Source: an uncultured Roseburia sp.
Lineage (GTDB): Bacteria > Bacillota > Clostridia > Lachnospirales > Lachnospiraceae
NCBI GenBank assembly: GCA_945787015.1
Contig: CALZGM010000003.1
Location: 95,493 to 159,492 of the forward strand
Direction: 5' to 3'
DNA: 64,000 nt
Positions 36,639 through 46,997 of this stretch are shown here, in pieces. The position numbers and the translations under genes were made by a program. Numbering within the stretch: the stretch's first letter is position 1; every line of letters begins with the position of its first letter. Under the pieces are notes generated by a model that was not told the DNA's origin, did no database searches, and saw nothing but the letters and a program-made list of their open reading frames with translations.

Positions 36639-36663
36639 AATAAAGAAATGAGAATGTTACAAT
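36635..36663 (+). promoter_or_regulatory. pgeF: pgeF promoter
   Basis: TTGAAA (36635-36640) and TACAAT (36658-36663) have a 17-base spacer. The -35 box overlaps the yraN stop codon. Confidence 0.7.
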
Positions 36664-36696
36664 ACTACTGGAAAAAATTTAGAGTGAGTAATTACC

Positions 36697-37554
36697 ATGA
36701 TACAAAAAAATGACAAACAGATTTTGATAGAACGAATGCATGAAATCAAGCCGGGTATACAGGTCCCACTTCTGCATTTTCCTCTGCTGGAGAAATGCAG
36801 CTTCATCACACATGCATTTACAACCCGCATGGGCGGGGTGAGCACCGGAGACTGTACAAGTATGAATTTAAGCTTTACCAGAGGGGATGATGAAGCAGCG
36901 GTTAGGGAAAATTACCGTAGAATTGCAGCTGCTTTGGAAACAGATGAAAAACAGTTTGTATGCTCAGACCAGACACATACCACAAATATAAGGAGAGTAA
37001 CGAAAGCAGACGCAGGAAAAGGTGTGGTCATTCCGAAAGACTATACAGATGTGGACGGACTGATTACCAACGAACCGGGCATCGTATTGTCTACTTTTTA
37101 TGCAGACTGTGTTCCCTTGTATTTTGTGGACCCGGTACATCGTGCCATTGGATTGTCTCATTCAGGCTGGCGTGGAACAGTAAATAAAATGGGCCAGGTG
37201 ACGATTGAGGCAATGAAACGTGAATTTGAAAGCAGGACAGAGGATTTATACTGTGCCATTGGACCGTCTATCTGCCAGGACTGCTATGAAATAAGTCGGG
37301 ATGTGGCAGAGGAATTCATGAAAGTATTTCCGGAACATGTGAGTGACATTTTGATACGAAAATCTGAAGAAAAATTTCAGTTGGATTTATGGAAAGCAAA
37401 TGAAATTGTGATGCTTAAAGCTGGTATATTACCGGAGCATTTGGCGGTGACCAATATCTGTACCTGTTGTAATCCGACAGAATTATTTTCGCATAGGGCA
37501 AGTAAGGGAAAACGGGGAAATTTAGCCGCTTTTCTTATGATAAAAGAGGAGTAA
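36697..37554 (+). CDS. pgeF: YfiH/LACC1-family purine nucleoside phosphorylase (PgeF)
   Basis: A 285-residue protein of the former 'laccase domain' family. Signatures are CSDQTHTTNI, ADCVPLYFVDP, GLSHSGWRGTV and AIGPSICQDCYE, containing the zinc-binding His/Cys residues. Members phosphorolyse or deaminate purine nucleosides, and the E. coli protein also edits peptidoglycan precursors. The last part, CTCCNPTELFSHRASKGKRG, completes the family pattern. The next gene starts 5 bases after it. Confidence 0.9.
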   Translation: MIQKNDKQILIERMHEIKPGIQVPLLHFPLLEKCSFITHAFTTRMGGVSTGDCTSMNLSFTRGDDEAAVRENYRRIAAALETDEKQFVCSDQTHTTNIRRVTKADAGKGVVIPKDYTDVDGLITNEPGIVLSTFYADCVPLYFVDPVHRAIGLSHSGWRGTVNKMGQVTIEAMKREFESRTEDLYCAIGPSICQDCYEISRDVAEEFMKVFPEHVSDILIRKSEEKFQLDLWKANEIVMLKAGILPEHLAVTNICTCCNPTELFSHRASKGKRGNLAAFLMIKEE

Positions 37555-37559
37555 AGAAA

Positions 37560-38597
37560 ATGAAAACGAAAAAATATGTAGATTATATTATTGAGGAGAC
37601 TAAAAAGATTCTTGCAATCGACAGCCCATCCGGATTTACGAAAGAAGTAGCTGATTATGTGATGAAAGAGTATCGTGCATTAGGTTATGAACCGCAGCTT
37701 ACGGTAAAAGGCGGTGTACTGGTAGCAGTTGGCGGAAAAAAGAAAAACGATGCTGTCATGCTGGAGGCGCATATTGATACCTTAGGTGCCATGGTGACAG
37801 AAATCAAAGGCAACGGCAGATTAAAGGTGTCGCCAATCGGCGGCATGAATGCCAATAATGCCGAGGCGGAAAACTGTCGTGTGTACACTAGATTTTCCGG
37901 AAAATACGAGGGAACTTTCCAGTTAAACAATGCATCGATTCATGTGAATGGAGATTACAACGACGAAAAACGGAAATATGATGCCATGGAAGTCGTTTTA
38001 GATGAAAAAGTAAAGAGCAAAGAAGATGTGGAAAAACTCGGTATTATGGCAGGTGATGTGGTCTGTTTTGACCCGAGAACCGTTGTGACAGATTCCGGTT
38101 ATATTAAGAGTCGTTTCTTAGATGACAAGTTAAGTGTCGGCATTTTACTTGGCTATGCAAAATATCTAAAAGAAGAAAAAGTAGAACCGGAGCGTATGAT
38201 TTATCATCATATTACGGTATTTGAAGAGGTTGGACACGGAGGAGCAGCATCCATTCCGGATGGTGTCACAGAAGTGATTTCGGTCGATATGGGCTGTGTC
38301 GGAGATGGATTATCCTGTGAAGAAACACAAGTTTCCATTTGTGCGAAGGACAGCCGCGGACCGTATAACTATGATGTGGTGACAGGACTTATCAAAGCAG
38401 CAAAAGAAAATAACATTGATTTTGCGGTAGATGTATACCCATACTATGGATCTGACGCAGATGTGGCGCTTACTGCAGGTTATGATATCAGACATGGCTT
38501 AATCGGTTCCGGTGTGTATGCATCCCATGGCTATGAGAGAAGCCATAAGGATGGGGTAAAGAATACCTTTAAGCTGATTTGTGCATATCTTGGCTAG
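37560..38597 (+). CDS. M42 family metallopeptidase
   Basis: A 345-residue aminopeptidase/endoglucanase-type M42 enzyme. Metal-binding segments are EAHIDTLGAMV (His/Asp), SRFLDDKLS (bridging Asp), FEEVGHGG (catalytic Glu) and SVDMG, and a terminal ASHGYERSHKDG carries the last His. Such enzymes cut N-terminal residues from peptides as large cytosolic assemblies. It is probably co-transcribed with pgeF. Confidence 0.92.
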   Translation: MKTKKYVDYIIEETKKILAIDSPSGFTKEVADYVMKEYRALGYEPQLTVKGGVLVAVGGKKKNDAVMLEAHIDTLGAMVTEIKGNGRLKVSPIGGMNANNAEAENCRVYTRFSGKYEGTFQLNNASIHVNGDYNDEKRKYDAMEVVLDEKVKSKEDVEKLGIMAGDVVCFDPRTVVTDSGYIKSRFLDDKLSVGILLGYAKYLKEEKVEPERMIYHHITVFEEVGHGGAASIPDGVTEVISVDMGCVGDGLSCEETQVSICAKDSRGPYNYDVVTGLIKAAKENNIDFAVDVYPYYGSDADVALTAGYDIRHGLIGSGVYASHGYERSHKDGVKNTFKLICAYLG

Positions 38598-38636
38598 GCT
38601 TAAAGAAAAATTAATAATTTCATAGGATTATCTTTA

Positions 38637-38665
38637 TTGAATGAGAAAACCTCTCATGCTATATT
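38637..38665 (+). promoter_or_regulatory. Promoter of the gntR-ABC operon
   Basis: TTGAAT (38637-38642) and TATATT (38660-38665) have a 17-base spacer, with a predicted start near 38672, inside the operator described next. Confidence 0.75.
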
Positions 38666-38668
38666 AAG

Positions 38669-38689
38669 TGTACTAAAAGAGATAGTACA
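38669..38689 (+). promoter_or_regulatory. Operator for the YtrA-type GntR repressor
   Basis: A perfect inverted repeat, TGTACTA (38669-38675) and TAGTACA (38683-38689), has a 7-base spacer. It covers the predicted transcription start directly behind the -10 box, an ideal position for self-repression by the first gene of the operon. Confidence 0.85.
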
Positions 38690-38715
38690 GATAATACAGA
38701 TGGGAGGTTTGCTTT

Positions 38716-39090
38716 TTGATTCAGTTAAATTACAGAGATGCAAAACCGATATATGAGCAAATAAAAGAGGGATTACGGAAGCTTGTAGCAAAAAGAGCGT
38801 TAAATGCTGGAGATAAGCTGCCTTCTGTGCGTGAACTGGCATCCCAGCTTGCAATCAATCCCAATACGATACAAAGGGCATACCGCGATTTGGAAAGCGA
38901 AGGATACATTTATACGATTGTAGGAAAAGGGACTTTTGTGGCAAAACGGGAGAATATTTACGATGACAGACAGAAGGAGCTATTAGATGAATTTGATGGA
39001 TTAGTAACAGAGCTTGTCTATCTGGATGTTCCCAAAGAAGATTTATGTGACAGGATAGAAAAAGTGGCAGAGGGGAGAGTGGAAGCATGA
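38716..39090 (+). CDS. GntR family transcriptional regulator, YtrA subfamily
   Basis: A 124-residue repressor with a winged-helix domain (YEQIKEGLRKLVAKRALNAG, then LPSVRELASQLAINPNTIQR) and only a short helical C-terminus, the hallmark of YtrA-type GntR proteins. It starts with TTG at 38716, 8 bases after GGGAGG. Its stop overlaps the ABC ATPase start by 4 bases. In Bacillus, YtrA represses its own ABC transporter operon and responds to cell-wall antibiotics. The inducer here is unknown. Confidence 0.93.
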   Translation: MIQLNYRDAKPIYEQIKEGLRKLVAKRALNAGDKLPSVRELASQLAINPNTIQRAYRDLESEGYIYTIVGKGTFVAKRENIYDDRQKELLDEFDGLVTELVYLDVPKEDLCDRIEKVAEGRVEA

Positions 39091-39986
39091 TAGAGGTAAG
39101 CGGACTTTATAAGTCTTTTGATAAATTCAAAGCGCTAAACGGCGTTAACATGCATGTGGAAAAAGGTAATATTTACGGATTGGTAGGACCGAACGGAGCA
39201 GGGAAATCTACTCTGATTCGACATCTGACCGGTGTATACCGGGCAGATGCAGGAGAGATTTTAATTGATGGACAGCCGGTGTATGAGAATCGGGCTATTA
39301 AGGAAAAAATTGTCTGCATTCCGGATGAACTGTTTTATTTTTTACAGGCAGATACATTGGAGATGAAACGTTTTTATAAGGGAATATATAAAAACTTTGA
39401 TGAAAAATTGTTTGAACGAATGAAGGATTATTTCCCGACAATTGATGTAAAACGCAGTATCCGAAGACTTTCGAAGGGTATGCAGAAACAGGTTGCATTC
39501 TGGCTTGCCATTTGCTGCAAACCGGAGGTCTTAATCTTAGATGAGCCGGTGGATGGACTGGATCCGGTCATGCGCAGACAGGTCTGGAGTATTTTGATGT
39601 CTGAAGTGGCAGAGAGGGAGATGACGGTTTTGGTATCTTCCCATAACCTCCGCGAACTGGAGGATGTATGTGACCATGTGGGAATTATGCATAAGGGACA
39701 GATTATGATTGAACGTTCCTTAAGCGATTTGCAAGGGAATATTTCAAAAATACAGGTGGCATGCGCAAGTGGTGTTCCTAAATTGCCGGAACAGTTTGAT
39801 GTGATACATATGTCGAACACAGGTCGTGTGTATACCTTAATTGTAAAAGGTGATCCGAAAGAGGCAGAAAATTATCTGTTGGCAGAAAAACCTGCTGTGG
39901 TAGATGTGTTACCGCTTACTTTGGAAGAAATCTTTATTTATGAAATGGGAGGCGCAGATTATGAAATCAAAGATATCCTGTTTTAA
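39087..39986 (+). CDS. ABC transporter ATP-binding protein
   Basis: A 299-residue ATPase with Walker A GPNGAGKST (about residue 34), a signature reading LSKGMQKQ instead of LSGGQ, and Walker B VLILDEPVDGLD. This variant signature is usual in YtrB/BcrA-type exporters. It overlaps the repressor by 4 bases and the permease by 26 bases, so the three proteins form one tightly coupled unit. Confidence 0.95.
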   Translation: MIEVSGLYKSFDKFKALNGVNMHVEKGNIYGLVGPNGAGKSTLIRHLTGVYRADAGEILIDGQPVYENRAIKEKIVCIPDELFYFLQADTLEMKRFYKGIYKNFDEKLFERMKDYFPTIDVKRSIRRLSKGMQKQVAFWLAICCKPEVLILDEPVDGLDPVMRRQVWSILMSEVAEREMTVLVSSHNLRELEDVCDHVGIMHKGQIMIERSLSDLQGNISKIQVACASGVPKLPEQFDVIHMSNTGRVYTLIVKGDPKEAENYLLAEKPAVVDVLPLTLEEIFIYEMGGADYEIKDILF

Positions 39987-41901
39987 TAAGACCATTTTTA
40001 AGAAAAATTTGACACAGTTCTGGCCATTGTGGGGGGCCTATCTGGTATATATGGTAGCTGCCGGCCCTATTAATCTGTATCAGCGCATGTCAGTAAATTA
40101 TCCTAGTACATATGCTCTGGACAGACAGCTGAGAGCGGTGGCAACTGTCTTCCGGCAACTGACGAATCCGGCTATCCTTTTTGTGTTCTCAATTGCAGCG
40201 ATTATGGCGACTTTTTCCTATTTATTTTCTGCAAAGAATGCAAATGGAATTCATGCCTTGCCGGTGACCAGGCTGGAGTTGTTTTGTACGAATGTACTAT
40301 CTGCATTCGGTATTTTGTCTGTGATTGATGTATTGGTATTTATTATTTCCATTTTTGTGGGAATTTCCTGTAGTGTGACTAACCTGGAAGTTTTGTTTTC
40401 TGCAATGCTATATCAGATAGGAATCACATTTTTTGCAGTAGCGTTTGCGTCAGTCATTGCAATGCTGACCGGACATCTTTTAATCCTGCCGGTGTATTTC
40501 TTTATTGCGAATTTTTTGTATGTGGGAATTTGGACGATTCTGGGGTATCTGATAGAACGGCTTACGTTTGGGATGGTATATGAATGGAGAGAAAAAGCAT
40601 CCTATGCTTTCTCACCATTATACTATATGTCACAACATATTACGGCAAATACACATTATAATCAAAAGCTGTCAGTGATAGATGCAATTGAAATAGAAGG
40701 CGGCGGTGTAGTGGCAGCTTATGCGGCAGCAGGAGTACTTTTGTTTCTATTGGCTTTTCAACTTTATCGGAAACGGCAGTTAGAGACAGCAGGGGATGTG
40801 ATAGCAGTTTCGTTTATGAAGCCGATTTTCCGTTTTGGTGTAGGTATTTGCGGCGGACTGGCAGCAGGTATAGGGATAGCAGAGCTTTTGTTTCAGGCGA
40901 CAAATCCGAGCGACAGAACTTTTTGGTATATATTATTATGCAGCATTTTTTCCGGAATCATTGGTTTCTTTGGAGCAGAAATGCTGATGCAGAAAAACTT
41001 TCGTGTGTTTAAAAAACGAATTTTAATCGAAGGTGCCTGTGTACTTGTTGTGATACTTGGAATCACAGGAAGCTTAAAACTGGATATGTTTGGTTTGGAG
41101 AAAAAGCTTCCGGATACACAAGAGGTTGTATATGCTTATGTGGATATGGACTATCCGATCTGCTTTGAGGGAGAAGATGTGGAAGAACTTCTGGCTCTTC
41201 ATAAACAGGTATTGGAGCACAAAGACGAGAGCATTGCAGCACTGGAAGGTGATGACGAAATCAGATATACAGAATTTCGCTACAAACTGTCGGACGGGAC
41301 GTTATTTAAACGTGCCTATTATCTTCCAATCGACACGGAAAACCCATTTAGCGAGGAACAGGTAAGCGGCAAGCTCCTTACATTGGAAGTGGATGCGGAA
41401 CATATGTCAAAGCATCTGTTTGGTAATCATTATCATACGAATAAATATTTATCCGGCTATGTCAACCTTTATGATCAGTATCAGAACTATTTTGATTATC
41501 GCATGTCTGAGGAGGAACTTGATATTCTTTCAGCGGCAATCATGAAGGATATCCAGGCAGGAAACCTTGGGATCTATCAGATTTATGCAGTACCTGACAA
41601 CCAGATAGGACGATACATGAATGGCATCTGTCTGACTTTTTATAATGAAGAAGGAATTGAACGGGATGAGGATAGATTTTACGGTAATTTGGAAGAAACA
41701 TCAGAAATAGCGACTGTGACTTCACAAGCTGCTTTTGATACAAAATTTAATTCTACTGTTGATACGGAGAGTGTCTATCTGGAATTTGGTGAACGATGTA
41801 CAAATGTGATTCACACGTTGGAAGAATTGGGGATTGTAAATGATACCTGGAAGCTTTATACCTATGAGGAATATGATGCATTGTCCCAGATAGAAGAATA
41901 A
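39961..41901 (+). CDS. ABC transporter permease with large C-terminal extracellular-type domain
   Basis: A 646-residue protein. About the first 370 residues carry membrane segments (for example ATVFRQLTNPAILFVFSIAA and FFAVAFASVIAMLTGHLLIL). After a last helix (ILIEGACVLVVILGITGSL, about 357-375), a soluble domain of about 270 residues follows, probably outside the cell. The ATG at 39961 is used because GGGAGG is 8 bases ahead. The fold suggests an ABC-2-type exporter of the YtrC/D class; the substrate is unknown. A strong terminator follows. Confidence 0.85.
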   Translation: MKSKISCFNKTIFKKNLTQFWPLWGAYLVYMVAAGPINLYQRMSVNYPSTYALDRQLRAVATVFRQLTNPAILFVFSIAAIMATFSYLFSAKNANGIHALPVTRLELFCTNVLSAFGILSVIDVLVFIISIFVGISCSVTNLEVLFSAMLYQIGITFFAVAFASVIAMLTGHLLILPVYFFIANFLYVGIWTILGYLIERLTFGMVYEWREKASYAFSPLYYMSQHITANTHYNQKLSVIDAIEIEGGGVVAAYAAAGVLLFLLAFQLYRKRQLETAGDVIAVSFMKPIFRFGVGICGGLAAGIGIAELLFQATNPSDRTFWYILLCSIFSGIIGFFGAEMLMQKNFRVFKKRILIEGACVLVVILGITGSLKLDMFGLEKKLPDTQEVVYAYVDMDYPICFEGEDVEELLALHKQVLEHKDESIAALEGDDEIRYTEFRYKLSDGTLFKRAYYLPIDTENPFSEEQVSGKLLTLEVDAEHMSKHLFGNHYHTNKYLSGYVNLYDQYQNYFDYRMSEEELDILSAAIMKDIQAGNLGIYQIYAVPDNQIGRYMNGICLTFYNEEGIERDEDRFYGNLEETSEIATVTSQAAFDTKFNSTVDTESVYLEFGERCTNVIHTLEELGIVNDTWKLYTYEEYDALSQIEE

Positions 41902-41906
41902 TGATG

Positions 41907-41943
41907 GCCGGAATAACAAAAAAGTTGTTATTCCGGCTTTTTT
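41907..41943 (+). terminator. Terminator of the gntR-ABC operon
   Basis: A perfect 13-bp stem, GCCGGAATAACAA / TTGTTATTCCGGC, is followed by TTTTTT. Confidence 0.95.
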
Positions 41944-42002
41944 GTTGTAAACTAGTAATGTTAATTTGTGATAAGCAAAGATAGAAGTATTTGGAGTATT
42001 TT

Positions 42003-43361
42003 ATGAAAGCTAAGAAACATATTATAAATACCATTGAACCGGGCAGCATTGCAGAAGAGATGGAATTGGAACCGGGAGATGAATTAATCAGCATCAACGG
42101 TCAGAAGATAGAGGATGTATTTGATTACCATTATCTGATTCATGATGAATATCTGTTAGCCGTTTTTAAAAAACCAAACGGGGAAGAATGGGAATTAGAG
42201 ATTGAAAAAGACTATGATGAGGATTTGGGAATAGAGTTTGAAAACGGATTGATGGATGATTACAAATCCTGTCAGAATAAGTGTATTTTCTGCTTCATTG
42301 ACCAGATGCCAAAAGGCATGAGAGATACCTTATATTTTAAGGATGATGATTCAAGGTTGTCCTTTTTACAGGGAAATTATGTGACCCTGACCAATATGAA
42401 GAAAGCGGATATTGAACGGATTATTCACTATAAGCTGGAACCGATTAATATTTCGGTACAGACCACCAATCCTGATTTGCGGTGTATGATGTTACACAAC
42501 CGTTTTGCGGGAGAGTCTTTGAAAAAGATTGATTTGCTCTACGAAGGCGGCATTCATATGAATGGGCAGATTGTCCTTTGCAAGGGTGTGAACGATAAGG
42601 AAGAACTGGAGCGGTCTATTAAAGATTTGTCCAAGTATCTTCCACTTATGGAAAGTGTATCCGTTGTTCCGGTGGGACTTTCCAAATTCAGGGAAGGCTT
42701 ATATCCACTGGAGCCATTTACAAAAGAGGATGCCATAGAGGTGCTTGAAACCATTCACCAGTGGCAGACGGTATGTATGGAAAAATACGGCACGCATTTT
42801 GTACATGCCAGTGATGAGTGGTATTTGTTAGCGGAAAAGCCATTGCCGGAGGAAGAAAACTACGATGGTTATATCCAGCTGGAAAACGGTGTGGGAATGC
42901 TGCGACTTTTAATCAATGAATTTGAAGAGGCCTTGACCGGTTTATTGGTAGATTTGGAAGAAGAATTGCCACAGGAACTTCGTCCGGATTCTAAGGAACC
43001 ACATCATGTGACGATAGCAACCGGAAGGCTTGCAGGACCATTTATTGAAGATTTAGCACAAAAATGCAGTGAGAGGTTCCCTAATTATAAAATAGATGTG
43101 GTACAAATCCGAAATGATTTTTTTGGAGAACGGATTACGGTTTCAGGGCTTTTGACGGGGCAGGATCTGCTCGCACAGCTAAAAGGCAGAGATTTGGGTG
43201 AACGCCTGCTCTTACCCTGCAACATGCTTCGCTGCGGCGAGGAAGTTTTTTTGGATGATGTGACAGTGACAGAACTTTCCGGGGCTTTACAAGTTCCGGT
43301 TACTATTGTAAAATCGAGCGGGCAGGATTTGTTGGAGGCAATGCTTGGTATTGGCTATTGA
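42003..43361 (+). CDS. DUF512 family radical-SAM-like protein with PDZ domain
   Basis: A 452-residue protein. The N-terminal PDZ-like domain (GSIAEEMELEPGDELISING) precedes a radical-SAM-like region with the cysteine motif CQNKCIFC (Cx3Cx2C), then FIDQMPKGMRDTLYFKDDD, and the DUF512 domain at the C-terminus. The ATG at 42003 has GGAG at a good distance; a TTG at 41991 is less likely. It is commonly encoded before der in Clostridia, and its reaction is unknown. The gene starts 60 bases after the previous terminator. Confidence 0.92.
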   Translation: MKAKKHIINTIEPGSIAEEMELEPGDELISINGQKIEDVFDYHYLIHDEYLLAVFKKPNGEEWELEIEKDYDEDLGIEFENGLMDDYKSCQNKCIFCFIDQMPKGMRDTLYFKDDDSRLSFLQGNYVTLTNMKKADIERIIHYKLEPINISVQTTNPDLRCMMLHNRFAGESLKKIDLLYEGGIHMNGQIVLCKGVNDKEELERSIKDLSKYLPLMESVSVVPVGLSKFREGLYPLEPFTKEDAIEVLETIHQWQTVCMEKYGTHFVHASDEWYLLAEKPLPEEENYDGYIQLENGVGMLRLLINEFEEALTGLLVDLEEELPQELRPDSKEPHHVTIATGRLAGPFIEDLAQKCSERFPNYKIDVVQIRNDFFGERITVSGLLTGQDLLAQLKGRDLGERLLLPCNMLRCGEEVFLDDVTVTELSGALQVPVTIVKSSGQDLLEAMLGIGY

Positions 43362-43382
43362 TGATTGAAAAGGAGAATGATT

Positions 43383-44711
43383 ATGAGTAAACCGGTCGTA
43401 GCGATTGTGGGACGTCCAAATGTCGGAAAATCCACGTTGTTTAATACACTTGCGGGAGAGCGTATTTCGATTGTAAAAGATACCCCGGGTGTAACGAGAG
43501 ATAGAATTTATGCAGATGTTACATGGCTAAACCATGAATTTACCATGATTGATACCGGTGGTATCGAACCGGACAGCAGTGACGTTATTCTGTCACAGAT
43601 GAGGGAACAGGCGGAAATTGCCATTGCGACAGCGGATGTCATTATCTTTTTAACCGATGTCAGACAGGGCTTGCAGGATTCCGATTCCAAGGTGGCAGAC
43701 ATGCTGCGCCGTTCGAATAAACCGGTTGTTCTGGTTGTGAATAAGGTAGACAGCTTTGAAAAATTCATGCCGGATGTCTATGAATTTTATAATCTGGGAA
43801 TCGGTGAACCGTTCCCTGTTTCTTCTGCGTCTATGTTAGGATTGGGAGATATGCTGGATGAGGTTGTAAAATATTTCCCGGAATACAATCCGGAGGAGGA
43901 AAAAGATGACAGACCAAAGGTTGCTGTGATTGGGAAACCGAATGTCGGAAAGTCTTCGCTGATTAATAAGCTGGCGCAGGAGGATCGTGTCATCGTTTCT
44001 GATATTGCGGGAACGACCCGTGATGCCATTGATATGGACATTAAATACAATGGAAAAGAATATGTATTTATTGATACAGCAGGAATCCGTCGTAAGAATA
44101 AGATAAAAGAGGAAATTGAGCGTTACAGTATTATTCGTGCAGTGGCGGCAGTAGAACGGGCAGATGTCTGCATTATTATGATTGATGCGACAGAGGGTGT
44201 AACCGAACAGGATGCAAAGATTGCAGGAATTGCTCATGACCGTGGCAAGGGTGTCATCATTGCAGTAAATAAATGGGATGCCATTGAAAAGGATGATAAG
44301 ACAATATATAAACATACAGAAAAAATTCGTGACGTATTAAGCTTTATGCCATATGCTGAAATTTTATTTATTTCAGTAAAATCAGGACAGCGAATCGGAA
44401 AGATTTTTGAGACCATTGACGCAGTTATTGAAAATAACAGCATGCGTGTGGCAACCGGTGTGTTAAATGAAATCGTAGCAGAAGCAGTTGCAATGCAGCA
44501 GCCACCATCAGACAAGGGAAAACGTCTCCGCATCTATTATGTGACACAGGTATCGGTGAAACCGCCTACCTTTGTTATTTTTGTAAATGATAAGGAACTG
44601 ATGCATTTTTCTTATACACGTTATCTGGAAAATCGTATTCGTGAAACCTTCGGATTCCGTGGTACCGCTCTTAAATTTATTATTCGTGAAAGAAAGGAAG
44701 AAAAAAAATGA
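43383..44711 (+). CDS. der: Ribosome biogenesis GTPase Der
   Basis: A 442-residue protein with two tandem GTPase domains, G1 motifs GRPNVGKST and GKPNVGKSS, and a C-terminal KH-like domain (from about 355) for 50S assembly. The ATG at 43383 has AAAGGAG 7 bases ahead; other in-frame starts at 43365 and 43377 sit on or before that site. Its stop overlaps plsY by 4 bases. Confidence 0.97.
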   Translation: MSKPVVAIVGRPNVGKSTLFNTLAGERISIVKDTPGVTRDRIYADVTWLNHEFTMIDTGGIEPDSSDVILSQMREQAEIAIATADVIIFLTDVRQGLQDSDSKVADMLRRSNKPVVLVVNKVDSFEKFMPDVYEFYNLGIGEPFPVSSASMLGLGDMLDEVVKYFPEYNPEEEKDDRPKVAVIGKPNVGKSSLINKLAQEDRVIVSDIAGTTRDAIDMDIKYNGKEYVFIDTAGIRRKNKIKEEIERYSIIRAVAAVERADVCIIMIDATEGVTEQDAKIAGIAHDRGKGVIIAVNKWDAIEKDDKTIYKHTEKIRDVLSFMPYAEILFISVKSGQRIGKIFETIDAVIENNSMRVATGVLNEIVAEAVAMQQPPSDKGKRLRIYYVTQVSVKPPTFVIFVNDKELMHFSYTRYLENRIRETFGFRGTALKFIIRERKEEKK

Positions 44712-45352
44712 TAGTAGCAAGGTTGATTTCGCTTGTAATAGGCTACGCATTTGGTCTGTTTCAGACCGGTTATTTTTACGGAAAAAGTCAGGGCATTGAT
44801 ATCCGCAAGGAGGGAAGCGGGAATGCGGGAGCGACAAATTCCCTTCGTGTATTGGGAATCAAAGCCGGAGCAATTACATTTTTGGGCGATTTGATGAAAG
44901 CAATTTTGTCAGTAGCAATCGTATATTTCCTTTTTAGAAACAGTTATCCGGAAAGCGTAAAGGTATTAGAACTTTATGCCGGCTTTGGTTCCGTTATCGG
45001 ACATAACTTTCCATTTTATCTGGGCTTTAAAGGAGGAAAAGGTATTGCCTGTACATCAGGTATGATTTTGGCAGTATGCCCAATGGCAGCGCCGGTTTGT
45101 CTGATTTTATTTATCGGAGCAGTGGCGATTACGAGATATGTATCATTAGGTTCTATTTTAGTAGTAAGCGCATATCTGATTCAGGTAATTTTCTTTGGGC
45201 AGATGGGCTGGATTGGCTTGGAAAACGCTTATTTGCCGGAGTTTTATGTAGTAAGTGCCTGCTTTACCGCAATGGCATTATGGAGACACCGCGCAAATAT
45301 TGTCCGCCTGCTCAATGGTACAGAAAATAAGCTTGGAGTAAAGAAAAACTAG
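44708..45352 (+). CDS. plsY: Glycerol-3-phosphate acyltransferase PlsY
   Basis: A 214-residue membrane acyltransferase using acyl-phosphate from PlsX (15726). It contains the conserved loops [31 protein letters not shown] and [16 protein letters not shown]. It overlaps der by 4 bases and precedes gpsA, so glycerol-3-phosphate supply and acylation are encoded together. Confidence 0.96.
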   Translation: MIVARLISLVIGYAFGLFQTGYFYGKSQGIDIRKEGSGNAGATNSLRVLGIKAGAITFLGDLMKAILSVAIVYFLFRNSYPESVKVLELYAGFGSVIGHNFPFYLGFKGGKGIACTSGMILAVCPMAAPVCLILFIGAVAITRYVSLGSILVVSAYLIQVIFFGQMGWIGLENAYLPEFYVVSACFTAMALWRHRANIVRLLNGTENKLGVKKN

Positions 45353-45365
45353 AGAGGAAATTGGG

Positions 45366-46379
45366 ATGTCTAAGGTAGGAGTAATCGGTGCCGGAAGCTG
45401 GGGAATTGCCCTTGCAAAGGTACTTTATACAAACGGAAATCAGGTCAGTGTCTGGTCAATCGTAGAGAGCGAAATTGCAATGTTAAAGGAAAAACATGAG
45501 CATGTTGATAAGCTGCCGGGTGTAAAACTACCGGAAGATATGGTGTTTACAACAAATTTGCCAGAGGCCATTAATGGAATGGATTATTTAATTCTGGCAG
45601 TACCTTCCGTATTTACCAGAAGTACTGCGAAATCCATGGCACCATATGTGAAAGCAGGACAGGTAATTGTCTGTGTGGCAAAGGGAATTGAGGAAGCTAC
45701 GCTCATGACACTGTCTGAAATTGTAGAGCAGGAAATCCCGGCTGCAGAGGTGGCGGTCATGTGTGGACCAAGCCATGCGGAAGAGGTCGGAAGAGGAATG
45801 CCGACAACTGTAGTAGCAGGAGCTAAAAAGCGTTCAATAGCAGAGGGCGTACAGGATATCTTTATGAACGAGGTATTCCGCGTCTATACAAGCCCTGATG
45901 TACTCGGAATGGAGTTGGGCGGTTCCTTAAAGAATGTCATTGCATTGGCAGCCGGAATGCTGGATGGTCTGGGCTATGGGGATAATACAAAAGCAGCACT
46001 CATCACCAGAGGAATCTCAGAAATGAGTCGTCTTGCCATGAAAATGGGAGCGAAAGCAGAGACCTTAAATGGTTTAACCGGTATCGGTGACTTAATTGTA
46101 ACCTGTGAAAGTAAGCACAGCCGTAACCGCAAGGCGGGTATGTTAATGGGGCAGGGCTATACCATGCAGCAGGCTATGGACGAAGTAAAGATGGTAGTAG
46201 AAGGTGTCTATTCAGCGAAAGCGGCAATTGCCCTGGCCAAAAAGTATGAAGTAGGTATGCCGATTATTGAGGCTGTGAATAAGGTATTGTTCGAAAACAA
46301 ATCTGTAAAAGAAGCAGCTGCCGAATTAATGATGCGTGATAAAAAATCCGAAAACAGTGATTTGGGCTGGAAAGAATAA
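45366..46379 (+). CDS. gpsA: NAD(P)H-dependent glycerol-3-phosphate dehydrogenase
   Basis: A 337-residue enzyme reducing dihydroxyacetone phosphate to sn-glycerol-3-phosphate for phospholipids. The nucleotide-binding motif [13 protein letters not shown] is at the start, with GPSHAEEV and [19 protein letters not shown] later. It follows plsY by 13 bases. Confidence 0.97.
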   Translation: MSKVGVIGAGSWGIALAKVLYTNGNQVSVWSIVESEIAMLKEKHEHVDKLPGVKLPEDMVFTTNLPEAINGMDYLILAVPSVFTRSTAKSMAPYVKAGQVIVCVAKGIEEATLMTLSEIVEQEIPAAEVAVMCGPSHAEEVGRGMPTTVVAGAKKRSIAEGVQDIFMNEVFRVYTSPDVLGMELGGSLKNVIALAAGMLDGLGYGDNTKAALITRGISEMSRLAMKMGAKAETLNGLTGIGDLIVTCESKHSRNRKAGMLMGQGYTMQQAMDEVKMVVEGVYSAKAAIALAKKYEVGMPIIEAVNKVLFENKSVKEAAAELMMRDKKSENSDLGWKE

Positions 46380-46405
46380 TTCCTGAAACAGAAAGGATAA
46401 GCAGA

Positions 46406-46846
46406 ATGGAAAAAGAGACAATCCGTATAAAATATCATTCAGATGCAATTGAAAAATTAACCTATATTGAAGGCAAGAGTGACTGGATTGATCTGCGCTC
46501 AGCAGAAGATGTTGTTATGAAACAGGGGGAGTTTCATCTAATTAAACTAGGTGTGTCCATGCAGCTTCCTGCCGGCTATGAAGCAGTAATTGTGCCGAGA
46601 AGCTCTACCTATAAAAATTTTGGCATTATACAGACTAATCACATGGGGGTCGTGGACGAGACTTACTGTGGTGACAATGACGTGTGGATGATGCCAGCGC
46701 TTGCAATGAGAGATACAGAAATTCATGTGAATGACCGTATCTGCCAGTTCCGTATTCAGAAACATCAGCCACAGATTCAGTTTGAGGAGGTAGAAGCACT
46801 TGGGAATGCTGACAGAGGTGGTATTGGAAGCACCGGGAAACAGTAG
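46406..46846 (+). CDS. dut: dUTP diphosphatase
   Basis: A 146-residue trimeric-type dUTPase. Motif I is DLRSAED, motif [13 protein letters not shown], motif III (about 72-82) [11 protein letters not shown], motif [10 protein letters not shown] and the C-terminal motif V RGGIGSTG. Motif V reads GGIGSTG rather than the common GGFGSTG. It hydrolyses dUTP to dUMP and keeps uracil out of DNA. It probably ends the der-plsY-gpsA-dut unit. Confidence 0.9.
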   Translation: MEKETIRIKYHSDAIEKLTYIEGKSDWIDLRSAEDVVMKQGEFHLIKLGVSMQLPAGYEAVIVPRSSTYKNFGIIQTNHMGVVDETYCGDNDVWMMPALAMRDTEIHVNDRICQFRIQKHQPQIQFEEVEALGNADRGGIGSTGKQ

Positions 46847-46910
46847 TACCAAGGTATTAGTCAAAATACCTGAAAAACTTGTACAAATCCGTCAACTTGA
46901 CGAATGATAG

Positions 46911-46997
46911 AAAAACCCACCAAAATCACTGTGAGATTATACAAGAAAAAGATTTTTTTTTGTGTAGGTCACATATGGCGTTTTTGGCGGGTTTTTT
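46911..46997 (+). terminator. Long composite hairpin between dut and ugpC
   Basis: The outer arms 46911-46925 and 46982-46996 pair with one A-C mismatch and end in a T-run. Inside, TGTGA (46930-46934) pairs with TCACA (46969-46973), and A-rich and T-rich stretches continue the helix. Total span is 87 bases. It can terminate the dut transcript, or act as a leader element if transcription of ugpC starts upstream. Confidence 0.6.

Noticed and set aside
46930-46973. TGTGA ... TCACA as a CRP-type operator
   Set aside because: The half-sites are separated by 34 bases rather than 6, and they form the inner stem of a larger hairpin.
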